Source: DATDFB01 sp036522835 (GTDB taxonomy: Bacteria > Acidobacteriota > Thermoanaerobaculia > Gp7-AA8). From it: a stretch of 64,000 nucleotides of DNA. Below are positions 35,571-43,846 of the stretch, one piece after another; position 1 is the first letter of the stretch, and every line of letters starts with the position of its first letter. Where the stretch lies: NCBI GenBank assembly GCA_036522835.1, contig DATDFB010000125.1, positions 9,259 to 73,258 of the forward strand, read 5' to 3'. The notes beneath the pieces are model-generated. The model saw only the letters and a list, made by a program, of their open reading frames with translations, did no database searches and was not told the DNA's origin. A program made the position numbers and the translations under genes.

Positions 35571-36778
35571 ATGCCCTCGCCCTGTTCGCCGCCGCGACGC
35601 TGACGTGGATCTCAGGGTCGACGGTGAAGGTCGAGCAGGTCGTCGGCGACTGCGACTACACGGCGCAGGCGGCGACAGGGCAGTGCAAGCCGACGACGAG
35701 CCGCACCGCGACGCGCGCAAAGGTCCTCGGCACAGACCTCGGCGCCTCGTTCGAGTCGAACGGGAAGGTCATCTTCCTCTTCGGCGACAGCATCGGCCCG
35801 ACCGAGGACTATCAGGCGGGGGACACAATGGCCTCGAGCGCCAGCACCGATCCGGCGGCCGGCCTCTTCGTCGATTTCTTCACCAAGACCGACGGCACCC
35901 CGTACTTCGTCAAGGTGCCGGGCGTGAAGCTCGGCGGGAACGAGGTGCCGAACGCCGGGATTCATCTCGACAACGGGACATTCATCGTCTGCCACACGGG
36001 CATCGATCGGAATCTCCCGCAGCCTGACATCAACGCCTACGCCGTCTTGACGCGCTTCGACGAGACGACGCGCGTCTTCACGCAGTTGCGCACGCTTTCG
36101 TCGAGGCCGAACGGAAAGTTCATCACGCCCTCGCTGCACGCCTCCGGCAGCGACGTCCTGATCTTCGGCCTCGGCGCCTACCGCGCCAGCGACGTTTACC
36201 TCGCGACCGTGCCGGCCAGCACGTTCGATACCGGCGCCGGCACGCGCTACTTCAGCGGCATGACCAACGGGCAGCCGCAGTGGTCGACGTCGGAGTCCGC
36301 GGCGGTGCCGATCGTGACCGACAACCCGCTCGAGACGGCGACGTACACGCCGTCGATCGGCAACGTGTCGGTCGTTTACACGAAGGATCTCGGCCTCTGG
36401 CTGATGACCTACGACGGCGGGCGCCAGTCGCCGGCAACGGGCGGCGTCTACTTCACGTACGCCGCCGATCCCTGGGGCCCGTGGAGCAAACCGCAATTGA
36501 TCTTCAACCCGCGGCGCGACGGCGCGAACGGGAAGTTCTTCCACGACCCGAGTATCGCGCCGAGCGACGGCCTTACCGGACCGACCATCGGCGGCAACAA
36601 TCCCACCACCACGCCCGGCGGGCCCTACGCGCCATACATGATCGAGCGCTTCACGAAGGTCAGCGGCAGCACGCTGTCGATTCATTACCTGCTGTCGACA
36701 TGGAACCCGTACACCGTCGTCGAGATGCGGTCGGACTTCGCCATCGGGCACCCGCGGCGGCGGGCGGCGCGGCACTAG
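35567..36778 (+). CDS. Secreted DUF4185-like protein
   Basis: 403 residues from ATG 35567, which overlaps the peptidase stop (ATGA). A short hydrophobic N-terminus (ALALFAAATLTWISG) suggests export. The body fits DUF4185, a five-bladed-propeller fold related to glycosidases: GTDLGASFESNGKVIFLFGDS, FVKVPGVKLGGNEVPNAGI, GLWLMTYDGG and FTYAADPWGPWSKPQLIF. Enzymatic activity is not established for the family. A large C-terminal basic tail (RRRAARH) is unusual. Convergent with the DUF1906-like gene, sharing the CTAG of both stop codons. Confidence 0.8.
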   Translation: MNALALFAAATLTWISGSTVKVEQVVGDCDYTAQAATGQCKPTTSRTATRAKVLGTDLGASFESNGKVIFLFGDSIGPTEDYQAGDTMASSASTDPAAGLFVDFFTKTDGTPYFVKVPGVKLGGNEVPNAGIHLDNGTFIVCHTGIDRNLPQPDINAYAVLTRFDETTRVFTQLRTLSSRPNGKFITPSLHASGSDVLIFGLGAYRASDVYLATVPASTFDTGAGTRYFSGMTNGQPQWSTSESAAVPIVTDNPLETATYTPSIGNVSVVYTKDLGLWLMTYDGGRQSPATGGVYFTYAADPWGPWSKPQLIFNPRRDGANGKFFHDPSIAPSDGLTGPTIGGNNPTTTPGGPYAPYMIERFTKVSGSTLSIHYLLSTWNPYTVVEMRSDFAIGHPRRRAARH

Positions 36779-37383
36779 CTGACCACGAACCCCCCGTAGT
36801 GCCCATGCGCGTCATCCGGATCGGTGTCGAGCCCGCAGAACTTGTGCGGCATCCCTTGTTTGAGGCTCCACTGCGTGAAGCCGGGCGTTCCCAGGAATCC
36901 GACCGACTGCGAAAGCCACGCGAAATCCGAAAGACCCGCGGCGAGCATCGCCGCGCACGTGGCGCCGGAGCCGTAAACGCCCGGGAGGAAGCGCGGACGC
37001 AGTTTTCCGTTGATCACCGTGAAGTAGTTCGTGATCGGCCCGGCGATGTCCTCGGCCGTGGCGTTGTAATCGACCGCGAAGTAAATCGCGCTGCCGACCG
37101 GCTGCTGCACCTCGGCGACTTGCGCGAGCGCGTCCTTCGCGTCCAGCAGCGCCTGATCGGCGGTGAAGTACGCCGCCTTCGTCCCGGCGTACTCGAATAC
37201 CACGACGATGTTCAGCCCCGCGGCGCTGATGGCCAGCGCTTCTTCACGGGTGAGGCGGCTGGCGCTGCTCTTGTGGCTGCGGTAGTAGCGCGCCACGAAG
37301 GTGAAGCCGAGCTGCGCCAGGCAATGTGCTGCGGACGGTGTGACGGGGGAGGAGGAGTCGACGCCGCAATTAATGTCACCCAC
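36775..37383 (-). CDS. DUF1906-like (Rv2525c-type glycoside-hydrolase-like) protein
   Basis: About 202 residues if started at GTG 37383. The sequence GVDSSSPVTPSAAHCLAQLGFTFVARYYRS, VVFEYAG, IYFAVDYNATAEDIAGPITNYF and FLPGVYGSG matches the TIM-barrel DUF1906 family, which resembles lysozyme-like glycosidases. FAWLSQSVGF and the final segment complete the barrel. No signal peptide is apparent with this start. The open frame extends to 37506 but would overlap the polyprenyl synthase gene by about 90 bp with a very basic, unlikely N-terminus. Confidence 0.72.
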   Translation of the reverse strand: MGDINCGVDSSSPVTPSAAHCLAQLGFTFVARYYRSHKSSASRLTREEALAISAAGLNIVVVFEYAGTKAAYFTADQALLDAKDALAQVAEVQQPVGSAIYFAVDYNATAEDIAGPITNYFTVINGKLRPRFLPGVYGSGATCAAMLAAGLSDFAWLSQSVGFLGTPGFTQWSLKQGMPHKFCGLDTDPDDAHGHYGGFVVS

Positions 37384-37414
37384 ATTCCATGGAGTGACGG
37401 ATCCGCGTCTTTTG

Positions 37415-38407
37415 TTACCGGTCGCGGTCGAGAACGAAGTCGAGCGCCATCTCCAGCGCCTCCTTTGCCGGCGAGTCGGCGAAGGGCAGGAGCGCGGCGC
37501 GGGCACGGCCGGCGTAGTCGCGGGCGGCGGCGCGCGTCTCCTCGAGCGTCCCGTACTTTTGCACGAGGCGGAGGATCTCGGCCGGGTCGCTGTCGAACGT
37601 CTTCGTCGAGGCCACGCGCGCGACCATGGCCCGCTCGCTCTCCGTGGCCCGCGGCAGGGCCAGGATCAGCGGCAGTGTGACTTTGCCTTCCTTCAGATCC
37701 GACAGCGCCGGCTTGCCGAGGACCTCCGTGCTGGAGGTGAAGTCGAGGAGGTCGTCGATCAGCTGGAAACAGACGCCGAGGTTGAATCCGTAGTTGAACA
37801 GCGACGTGGCAGAGCTCTCGGGGACGTCGACGAGATACGCCGGAATGCGGCAGCAGGAGCCGAAGAGCGCCGCCGTCTTGCGGCCGACGATCTCGAAGTA
37901 ATCGTCGCGGGTGATGTCGGCGCGGCCGTTGGTCTCGAGCCCGAGGATCTCGCCCTCGATCATGCGGATCGTCACGTTCGACAGGAGCCGCAGCACGTCG
38001 AGGTTCCCCTCGGCCAGGGCCATGTTCATCGAATGCGTGTAGAGGTAATCGCCGACGAGAACCGTGAGGTTGTTGCCCCAGCGGTAGTTGATCGACGTCC
38101 GCCCGCGCCGGATCGCGGCCTCGTCGATGATGTCGTCGTGCACGAGCGTGGCGGTGTGAATGAACTCGATCACCGCGCCGTAGATCACGTCGCGGTAGCC
38201 GTCGTAGCGGAGCATCTTCGAGACGAGCAGCAGCAGGGCAGGGCGAAGACGCTTGCCGCCGCCGCCGAGAATGTGCTCGCCGACGTCGTGGATGGTCTGG
38301 ATCTGCGATTGGAAGTTGCGGCGCAGCTCTTCCTCGACGAGCTGCAGCTTCGGCGCGATCAGGTCGACAAGCCGTTCTGCACGCGAGAGTTGCTCGTTGA
38401 CCGTCAC
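37415..38407 (-). CDS. Polyprenyl diphosphate synthase (trans-isoprenyl synthase)
   Basis: Builds long-chain prenyl diphosphates for quinones or lipid carriers by adding IPP units. About 330 residues from GTG 38407. Both Asp-rich motifs are present: DDIID at about 91-95 and DDLLD at about 218-222, with GGGGKRLRP and HTATLVHDD around the first. The region before the first DDxxD resembles octaprenyl/heptaprenyl synthases. Start choice: a TTG at 38443 is also open, but TTGAGC-17-TATCCT lies between, with TATCCT 7 nt before the GTG, so the TTG is probably the -35 box. Confidence 0.92.
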   Translation of the reverse strand: MTVNEQLSRAERLVDLIAPKLQLVEEELRRNFQSQIQTIHDVGEHILGGGGKRLRPALLLLVSKMLRYDGYRDVIYGAVIEFIHTATLVHDDIIDEAAIRRGRTSINYRWGNNLTVLVGDYLYTHSMNMALAEGNLDVLRLLSNVTIRMIEGEILGLETNGRADITRDDYFEIVGRKTAALFGSCCRIPAYLVDVPESSATSLFNYGFNLGVCFQLIDDLLDFTSSTEVLGKPALSDLKEGKVTLPLILALPRATESERAMVARVASTKTFDSDPAEILRLVQKYGTLEETRAAARDYAGRARAALLPFADSPAKEALEMALDFVLDRDR

Positions 38408-38414
38408 GCCCGCA

Positions 38415-38443
38415 AGGATAATCGATGCCGGATGGCGGCTCAA
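38415..38443 (-). promoter_or_regulatory. Sigma-70-type promoter of the polyprenyl synthase gene
   Basis: On the minus strand TTGAGC (38443-38438), a 17-bp spacer, then TATCCT (38420-38415) and 7 nt to GTG 38407. This is the only candidate leaderless promoter in the window where a -35 at ideal spacing is also obvious. Confidence 0.65.
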
Positions 38444-38934
38444 CCGCGGTAGTTGGTGAACTGCAAGGGGATGCCGAAGTCGCCTTCCTTCACGAGCGCG
38501 ATGGCCTTCTGCAGGTCGTCCTTGTTGCGGCCGGTGACGCGCACCTGATCGCTCTGAATCGACGCCTGCACCTTCAGCTTGGCGTCCTTGATCGTCTTGA
38601 CGATCGCCTTCGCTTTCTCCGTTTCGATGCCTTGCACGATCTTGACGTGCTGCCGCACCGTGCCTCCCGCGGCCGGCTCGACTTTGCCGTAGTCGAGCGC
38701 CTTCAGGGCCACGTGACGTTTGACGAGCTTCGTCTCCAGGATGTCCTTGACGCTGCGCAGCTTCCCCTCGTCGTCGGAGAGGAGGACGATCTCCTCCTTG
38801 GCCAGCTCGATCGAGCTCTTGCTCCCTTTGAAGTCGAAGCGCTGGGCGAGCTCCTTCTGCGCCTGCTGCACGGCGTTGGCGACTTCCTGCATGTCGGTTT
38901 TGGAGACGACGTCGAAGGAGAACTCTTGCGCCAT
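38440..38934 (-). CDS. yajQ: YajQ family nucleotide-binding protein
   Basis: 164 residues with the full family pattern: MAQEFSFDVVSKTDMQEVANA, RFDFKGSKSSIEL, ETKLVKRHVALKALDYG, GIETEKAKAIVKTIKD and VRVTGRNKDDLQKAIALVKE. Members bind tRNA or cyclic di-GMP in other bacteria and are cytoplasmic. ATG 38934 shares its A with the upstream LolA stop (TAATG), so it is probably translated in tandem with lolA. It is followed directly by the polyprenyl synthase promoter. Confidence 0.93.
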   Translation of the reverse strand: MAQEFSFDVVSKTDMQEVANAVQQAQKELAQRFDFKGSKSSIELAKEEIVLLSDDEGKLRSVKDILETKLVKRHVALKALDYGKVEPAAGGTVRQHVKIVQGIETEKAKAIVKTIKDAKLKVQASIQSDQVRVTGRNKDDLQKAIALVKEGDFGIPLQFTNYRG

Positions 38935-39533
38935 TACTGCTGCACCACCTGAACGCCGGCCGGTACCGCGAAACGGAACATGTCCGGCGATGTGGCCCGC
39001 TTGTGGAAGCCGGCGAACGAGAAGGTCGTCTGATTGCCTTCGCGGTCGGTGTACGACACGCTGCGAATCGTATGCGACGGCGCGTCGATCGACACGACGA
39101 CGTTGCGGATCATGGCCGCGCCGCTCCTCGGCTGCAGCGTCGTCGTCACGGTGTTCCCCCGCGCCGTCTCCTTCGTCACGAAGGCGCGGTCGCGCGCGGC
39201 GGGGTCGCCGATGATCAGGAACGGCAGCTCGGCGCGGCGCTCCGCGTCGAGGTCCGCCACCGTCACCTGCTTGTCGGCGGGGATGTAGAACCACGAGCGC
39301 GAGCCGTCGAAGACGAAGAGCTTCTGCTCCGGCCGCGTGTAGCTCCAGCGCATCTGCGGCAGCGTGCCGAAGACCACCGTGCCGCCCTCGCTCTGGCTGT
39401 TCTTGAATCCTTTGGGGGTGAACTGCTGGGTGAAGCTCGCCTCGCTGCCGGGGAGATTGGCGGCCACGCGGTCGATTTCCGCCGCGTTCATCGACACGGC
39501 GAGCGTAAGGGTCAAAAGAAGGGTCTTGATCAT
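38934..39533 (-). CDS. lolA: LolA-like outer-membrane lipoprotein carrier
   Basis: Periplasmic chaperone that ferries lipoproteins to the outer membrane. 199 residues with signal peptide (KTLLLTLTLAVSMNA-AE). ASFTQQFTPKGFKNSQSEGGTVVF, PQMRWSYTRPEQKLFVFDG, SWFYIPADKQV and MFRFAVPAGVQVV follow the LolA pattern. Situated in a minus-strand run with kdsD and yajQ. Confidence 0.88.
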   Translation of the reverse strand: MIKTLLLTLTLAVSMNAAEIDRVAANLPGSEASFTQQFTPKGFKNSQSEGGTVVFGTLPQMRWSYTRPEQKLFVFDGSRSWFYIPADKQVTVADLDAERRAELPFLIIGDPAARDRAFVTKETARGNTVTTTLQPRSGAAMIRNVVVSIDAPSHTIRSVSYTDREGNQTTFSFAGFHKRATSPDMFRFAVPAGVQVVQQ

Positions 39534-39536
39534 GAT

Positions 39537-39896
39537 TTAGAGCTTTTCGACTTCGATCGAAACGATGGCCGAGCTGACCACGAAGATCCGCTCGTTCTTG
39601 CTTCGATCGTCCGGGTATAGATAGAAGCCGCTTTTTTCCGGGTTGTAGTGCGCGGTACCGCGGATGACTTCGCCATCGGCGAATTCCACTGCAATCGTGC
39701 TGCCGGTGGCCGGCTCCAGCATCTCCTCGGGGGCCGTGCGCGGGAAGAAAACGGCTTTCATCTCGCCGAACGGAACGTCGTCGGACGCGCCGTTGCGGTC
39801 GACCGTGAACAACTGCCGGTCGGCATCGACGGCGGCGAGCGTCGCGCGCTCGGTGCGGCCGTCGCGGTAGCGAAGGACCACCTGTGAATCAGCCAT
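39537..39896 (-). CDS. Conserved small protein of unknown function
   Basis: 119 residues. Beta-rich sequence with DGRTERATLAAVDADRQLFTVDRNG, FGEMKAVFFPRTAPEE, and GSTIAVEFADGEVIRGTAHYNPEKSGFYLYPDDRSKNERIFVVSSAIVSIEVEKL, suggesting two SH3-like barrels. Similar sequences often accompany response regulators or PilZ-type proteins, but I cannot name the family. ATG 39896 overlaps the last base of kdsD, and it lies 3 bp before lolA. Confidence 0.75.
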   Translation of the reverse strand: MADSQVVLRYRDGRTERATLAAVDADRQLFTVDRNGASDDVPFGEMKAVFFPRTAPEEMLEPATGSTIAVEFADGEVIRGTAHYNPEKSGFYLYPDDRSKNERIFVVSSAIVSIEVEKL

Positions 39897-40873
39897 CAGA
39901 ACAGTTCGAGACCCCAGAGATCGTGGAGATGAATGATACCTTCGAGCCGCCCCGATTCGTCGGCGATGAACAGCGAGGTAATCTTCCGCTCTTCCATCAC
40001 TTGCAGCGCCGCCGAGGCGAATTCGTTGCCGGCGATGGTGATCGGGTCCGCGGTCATCGATTCCCCCGCGGTCCGGCGCACGATCAGGTCGTCTTTCTCG
40101 AGGAGGCGGCGGAGGTCGCCGTCGGAGATCGCGCCGCGCAGCACGCCGCCGTCGTCGACGACCGCGGTGATGCCGAAGCGCTTTTTCGACATCTCGTAGA
40201 TGGCGTCTTTCATCGAGGCGTCGAGACGGACGGCCGGGATCTGCTCGCCGCCGTGCATCAGGTCGGCGACGCGCTGGAAGCGCTTGCCGAGCTTTCCGCC
40301 GGGATGCAAAAACGCGAAGTCTTCTTCCTTGAAGCCTTTGCGCAGCAGAAGGGCCATCGCCAAGGCGTCGCCCAAGGCGAGGGTGGCGGTGGTCGATGCC
40401 GTGGGGGCGAGGCCGAGCGGACACGCCTCCTGCGGGATGGCGGCGGAGAGGTGGAAGTCGGCGCCGCGCGCGAGGGTCGAATTCGGGTTGCCGGTGATGG
40501 CGACGATGTGGGCGCCGATGCGCTTGAGGCTCGGCAGCAGCCGCACGAGCTCCTCGGTTTCGCCGGAGTTCGAGATCGCCAGCGCAACGTCCCCCTTCAC
40601 GACCATGCCGAGGTCGCCGTGGATGGCCTCGGCGGGATGAAGGAAAAAGGAGGGCGTGCCGGTCGACGCCAGCGTGGCGCCGATCTTCTTGCAGATGATG
40701 CCGGACTTGCCGAGGCCCATCGTGACGACGCGGCCCTTGCAGGCGTCGATCAGCTCGACGACGTTGACGAAGGCGTCGTCGAGGTGCTCGATAAGGCTCA
40801 GGATCGCCGCCGCCTCGACCTCGAGCACGCGCTTGGCTTCGGCAATTGCGGGGTGGACGTCGGCCGCGGGCAT
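39896..40873 (-). CDS. kdsD: Arabinose-5-phosphate isomerase (KdsD/GutQ)
   Basis: Converts ribulose-5-phosphate to arabinose-5-phosphate, the first step of Kdo synthesis for lipopolysaccharide. 325 residues: SIS domain (about 40-170, with VVTMGLGKSGIICKKIGATLASTGTPSFFLHPAEAIHGDLG) and two CBS domains (about 205-325). The ATG has TAGACT 7 nt upstream, another leaderless start. First gene of a kdsD-small protein-lolA-yajQ run that links outer-membrane biogenesis functions. Confidence 0.95.
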   Translation of the reverse strand: MPAADVHPAIAEAKRVLEVEAAAILSLIEHLDDAFVNVVELIDACKGRVVTMGLGKSGIICKKIGATLASTGTPSFFLHPAEAIHGDLGMVVKGDVALAISNSGETEELVRLLPSLKRIGAHIVAITGNPNSTLARGADFHLSAAIPQEACPLGLAPTASTTATLALGDALAMALLLRKGFKEEDFAFLHPGGKLGKRFQRVADLMHGGEQIPAVRLDASMKDAIYEMSKKRFGITAVVDDGGVLRGAISDGDLRRLLEKDDLIVRRTAGESMTADPITIAGNEFASAALQVMEERKITSLFIADESGRLEGIIHLHDLWGLELF

Positions 40874-40880
40874 TGGGCGC

Positions 40881-40886
40881 AGTCTA
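40881..40886 (-). promoter_or_regulatory. Leaderless-type -10 box TAGACT for kdsD
   Basis: TAGACT, seven bases (GCGCCCA), then ATG 40873 on the minus strand. Confidence 0.55.
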
Positions 40887-40959
40887 GCGCAGTCTGGTCA
40901 CCGCGAAATGTGGGGGAGAGGGGCAGCGCGCGTAAGGAGACACGCCGAGGTGGGCGGTT

Positions 40960-41280
40960 CTTTCGGACGCAACTGCAGGACAATGCCCGCGACGCCGCAA
41001 TCGTCGCCGTCGCCACCTGCGCGGCCGCTCCTGCGCGCTCTCGATCGCGGCAAGACCTTCGTCATCACGCGGAACGGTGTGCCGGTGGGCGAGCTGATTC
41101 GCTGCGCGGCGAACGTTCGTTGCTGCCGACGTCGCAGTCGCGGCGTTCGTAGGGAGTCCACGCATCCGATTCAAGCGTCTTCGCCGGGACGTCGATCACC
41201 TGATCGATCAGGCCCCCCCGCGCCGCGTGGCTGACCGGCGTCACCCACGTGGGCTGATCGACACCTTGAACAGATTGAGC
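40960..41280 (+). pseudogene. Remnant of a Phd-type antitoxin and VapC (PIN) toxin start
   Basis: Three frames give pieces in order. The first, from about 40964, is RTQLQDNARD. The second is LLRALDRGKTFVITRNGVPVGELI (about 41026-41100). The third is RRTFVAADVAVAAFVGSPRI through DVDHLIDQAPPR (about 41107-41225). Together they follow a Phd/YefM antitoxin of the type ending in an RFVPA...AF...DxDxxxDQ tail. It is followed by HPRGLIDT, which matches the first residues of PIN-domain VapC toxins, and then the match ends. Two frameshifts and loss of nearly all the toxin show a dead module. It fills most of the 438-bp gap between kdsD and panE. Confidence 0.6.
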
Positions 41281-41311
41281 CCGACGCCTTGGCTCGCGCG
41301 TACGGTGGCGT

Positions 41312-42229
41312 TTACGCGGACAGCGTCCGCACCGAGCGCTCCTGCGGCAGCAAGCATCGGTACAGGAAATCGCAGACGGGTACGTCGACGCCGCTCTCCG
41401 CGGCCATGCGCACGACCGCGCCGAGCTGCGCGTCGAGCTCCGAGGGCTTGCCGTCCATCATGTCGCGCTGCAGCGAGGTCGTGGCGTCGGCGGGAAGGCC
41501 GTCGAGGCGCTCCATCGTCCGCTCGAAAGCGTCGGCGGGGAGCGCCGCGCCGCGCGCGGCGGCGACGGCGAGGATCTCGCGAATGCACCGCTCGGCGAGC
41601 TCGCGCGTCTCCGGCATGGCCCGCCAGACACTGACCGGAACGCGCGTAATCGCGCCGATACCGCTGCCCGGCACGATGAAGAGGAACTTCGACCACATCG
41701 AGCGATGGATGTCGGGCGGGATCTCCGCCTTCACACCGGCGCGCACGAGCGCCTCGCAAAGCCGCTCCAGCCGCGCGCTCGGGCGGTTGTCGAGCTCTCC
41801 GCACATGAGGAACGGCTCCGCGCCGACGTGGCGGATGTGCCCGTTCCCGACGAGGAAGGCGATGATGCCGCAGAGCCCTCCGGAGGCATGCTCGCGGCCG
41901 ACGATCGCGGCGATCTGCTCCGGCGCCTCCATCCCGTTCTCCAGCGGCACGACAACGGTCTCCTGGCCGATCAGAGAGACGATGCTCCGCGTCGCCTCCG
42001 GCACCTGCCACGCTTTGACGCACATCAGCACCGCGTCGACGTTGCCGATCGTCGACGGATCGTTCGTGACCTTCGGATGCTCGACGACGAAGTCGCCCTT
42101 TACGCTGTCGACGCGCAAGGTGTCGAATGGCTCGTCCTTCACGACGAACGTGATGTCCTCGCCCGCCGCGGCGAGCCTGCCGCCGAAGTAGCCGCCGACG
42201 CCGCCGGCACCGACCACCGCGATTCGCAT
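41312..42229 (-). CDS. panE: 2-dehydropantoate 2-reductase (ketopantoate reductase family)
   Basis: NADPH-dependent reduction of ketopantoate to pantoate in pantothenate/CoA synthesis. 305 residues from ATG 42229. N-terminal Rossmann motif AVVGAGGVGGYFGGRLA, VKAWQ with the conserved Lys, PLENGMEAPEQI, and KFLFIVPGSGIGAITR. The C-terminal helical domain includes the ERLDGLPADATTSLQRDMMDGKPSELDA segment. An upstream in-frame start at 42313 would overlap the divergent secreted-protein gene. Along with coaD it serves CoA synthesis, though the two are unlinked. Confidence 0.93.
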   Translation of the reverse strand: MRIAVVGAGGVGGYFGGRLAAAGEDITFVVKDEPFDTLRVDSVKGDFVVEHPKVTNDPSTIGNVDAVLMCVKAWQVPEATRSIVSLIGQETVVVPLENGMEAPEQIAAIVGREHASGGLCGIIAFLVGNGHIRHVGAEPFLMCGELDNRPSARLERLCEALVRAGVKAEIPPDIHRSMWSKFLFIVPGSGIGAITRVPVSVWRAMPETRELAERCIREILAVAAARGAALPADAFERTMERLDGLPADATTSLQRDMMDGKPSELDAQLGAVVRMAAESGVDVPVCDFLYRCLLPQERSVRTLSA

Positions 42230-42278
42230 GCGCCGCGAATTATGGACGACGGCGTTGCCCGCCGCGTACATCAGCGCA

Positions 42279-43256
42279 ATGCTCCCGCTCCTCCTCGCCC
42301 TCGCTCTCAGCAATCCGCTCGGCGCGCCGTTCGCCGGCGGCGCCCTCTTCGTCTGGAACGGCGGCAGCGGCCTGCGCGCCGAGGTCTACCGCGGCGTGCA
42401 GCCGAAGTCGATCGCGCTGCCGGGCGAGCGCTGCTCGATCGCGCCGGCGGGCGACGTCGCGCTGCTGCTCTGCACGATGGCCGACAGCTCCGTGATCGCC
42501 GTGCGCATCGATGCGAATGGCGACGAGATCCCGTCGCGCAGGATGATGCCGCTATCCGGGCCGGTGTCGGTCGCGTGGAACGGATCGAAGTTCCTCGTCG
42601 CGTGGGTCGACCACGTCGGGCAGATCACGAATCAGCTCTTCGACCGCGATCTGAACCCTGTCGGCCCGCCGCACTGGCTGTTCCGTTTTTCGCCGAACGA
42701 CGTGGCGGTGCAGGTCACGACGGCCGGCGACCGTTTCGTCTACCTGATCGAAGAAACGTGGCGCGGCAACTGCGGCATCCCCGAATGTCCGGTGCCGGGT
42801 GCGAACGTCAACGTGCAACCCATCGACGCCGCTGGAAACCCGCTGCCCGAGGTCGTCGTCGCGAATCACGGATGGCGGCCGCGGGCGACGACGGACGGGC
42901 GGGAGCTGCTGCTCGTCTGGACCGAGTTCCCCCGCGCCGGCATTCACGCCCGGCGCCTCACGCCCGACGGCGCGCTCCTCGGCGACGAAGTCGCGATCGA
43001 CGGCGGCCCGGCGTACGACGCGTCCGTCGTCTGGGACGGTACGTTCTACGACGTCGCCTTCCGGCGCGAGACCGTTCGCGACCTCGCGCGGGTGAACCGG
43101 GATCTCGCAACCGTCGTGCAGCTCGAACAGCCGGGTGGCGTGACGTCGGAGCTCGTCGTCGCCGGCGATCGTCTCCTGCGTGCACGCGTCGAGGGCGGAC
43201 AGCTCGTCGTCGAGGACCTCTCGCTCCGCCCGCGCGGCCGTGCCGCCAAGCACTAA
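42279..43256 (+). CDS. Secreted protein of unknown function
   Basis: About 325 residues from ATG 42279 (signal MLPLLLALALSNPLG). Repeated phrases of 45-50 residues (VSVAWNGSKFLVAWVDH, RPRATTDGRELLLVWTEF, YDASVVWDGTFYDVAFR) suggest a beta-propeller like those in integrin/FG-GAP or similar secreted proteins, with no catalytic motif. An upstream in-frame ATG at 42228 overlaps panE and gives no better signal. Stop TAA overlaps the dinB stop on the opposite strand. Confidence 0.75.
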   Translation: MLPLLLALALSNPLGAPFAGGALFVWNGGSGLRAEVYRGVQPKSIALPGERCSIAPAGDVALLLCTMADSSVIAVRIDANGDEIPSRRMMPLSGPVSVAWNGSKFLVAWVDHVGQITNQLFDRDLNPVGPPHWLFRFSPNDVAVQVTTAGDRFVYLIEETWRGNCGIPECPVPGANVNVQPIDAAGNPLPEVVVANHGWRPRATTDGRELLLVWTEFPRAGIHARRLTPDGALLGDEVAIDGGPAYDASVVWDGTFYDVAFRRETVRDLARVNRDLATVVQLEQPGGVTSELVVAGDRLLRARVEGGQLVVEDLSLRPRGRAAKH

Positions 43257-43783
43257 GGCGTGGCCTGCAGCCACCCGCCCAGGCGCTTGTGCGTGCGCAT
43301 CCACACCTCGTCGACCGCCCCTTCGCGGAGCATCTTCGTGATCCAAAGCACCTGTCCGGCGTGATTCGCCAGATGCGTGGCCACGCCGATCAGGTCTCCC
43401 ACGACGATCTTGTACATCTTCGGCTCGGGGGAGGGGTCACCGAGGCGCTCCGGCGTCAGGGCGTTGAACGTCTGTTCCGCCTTCGCCACCATGTCGTCGA
43501 ACATCTGCAGCAGCTCCGCCTTCGGGATGTGGCGGCGCTCGGCGAACTCCGCCTCGCGGTCGCGCGCGTAGTCGAACCCGCCGATCTGCCGGTTGAGGTA
43601 ATGGTTCAGCGAGCCGGTCACGTGGAGCACGATATTGCCGACGGAGTTCGACGACTCGTTCGGACGCCACCAGATCTGCTCGTCGTCGAGCATTTCGACG
43701 CATTGCCGGATTTCGGCGGGGAAAACGGCCGTGATGCGGGCGCGGAGGGAGTCGAGGACGGCGGCGGCAATCTCGTCAGCCAT
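43253..43783 (-). CDS. DinB-like (DUF1572-type) four-helix protein
   Basis: 176 residues. LRARITAVFPAEIRQCVEMLDDEQIWWRPNESSNSVGNIVLHVTGSLNHYL is the classical DinB/YfiT N-terminal half, with His in LHVTGSLNHY, and HLANHAGQVLWITKML supplies further metal-ligand His residues. These proteins form four-helix metal-binding folds and often act in thiol or stress metabolism. ATG 43783 has TATTCT 9 nt upstream. Divergent from pckA. Confidence 0.88.
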   Translation of the reverse strand: MADEIAAAVLDSLRARITAVFPAEIRQCVEMLDDEQIWWRPNESSNSVGNIVLHVTGSLNHYLNRQIGGFDYARDREAEFAERRHIPKAELLQMFDDMVAKAEQTFNALTPERLGDPSPEPKMYKIVVGDLIGVATHLANHAGQVLWITKMLREGAVDEVWMRTHKRLGGWLQATP

Positions 43784-43791
43784 GATTTGTG

Positions 43792-43798
43792 TAGAATA
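43792..43798. promoter_or_regulatory. Overlapping divergent -10 boxes for pckA and dinB-like gene
   Basis: TAGAATA reads TAGAAT on the plus strand (towards pckA, leader about 45 nt with GAGGAC before ATG 43847) and TATTCT on the minus strand (9 nt before the dinB-like ATG). One AT-rich heptamer could thus serve both directions. Confidence 0.4.
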
Positions 43799-43846
43799 CC
43801 GGCTCTTCATTTGCAACGCCCCCGAAATTCCGTCGAGGACGATTTC

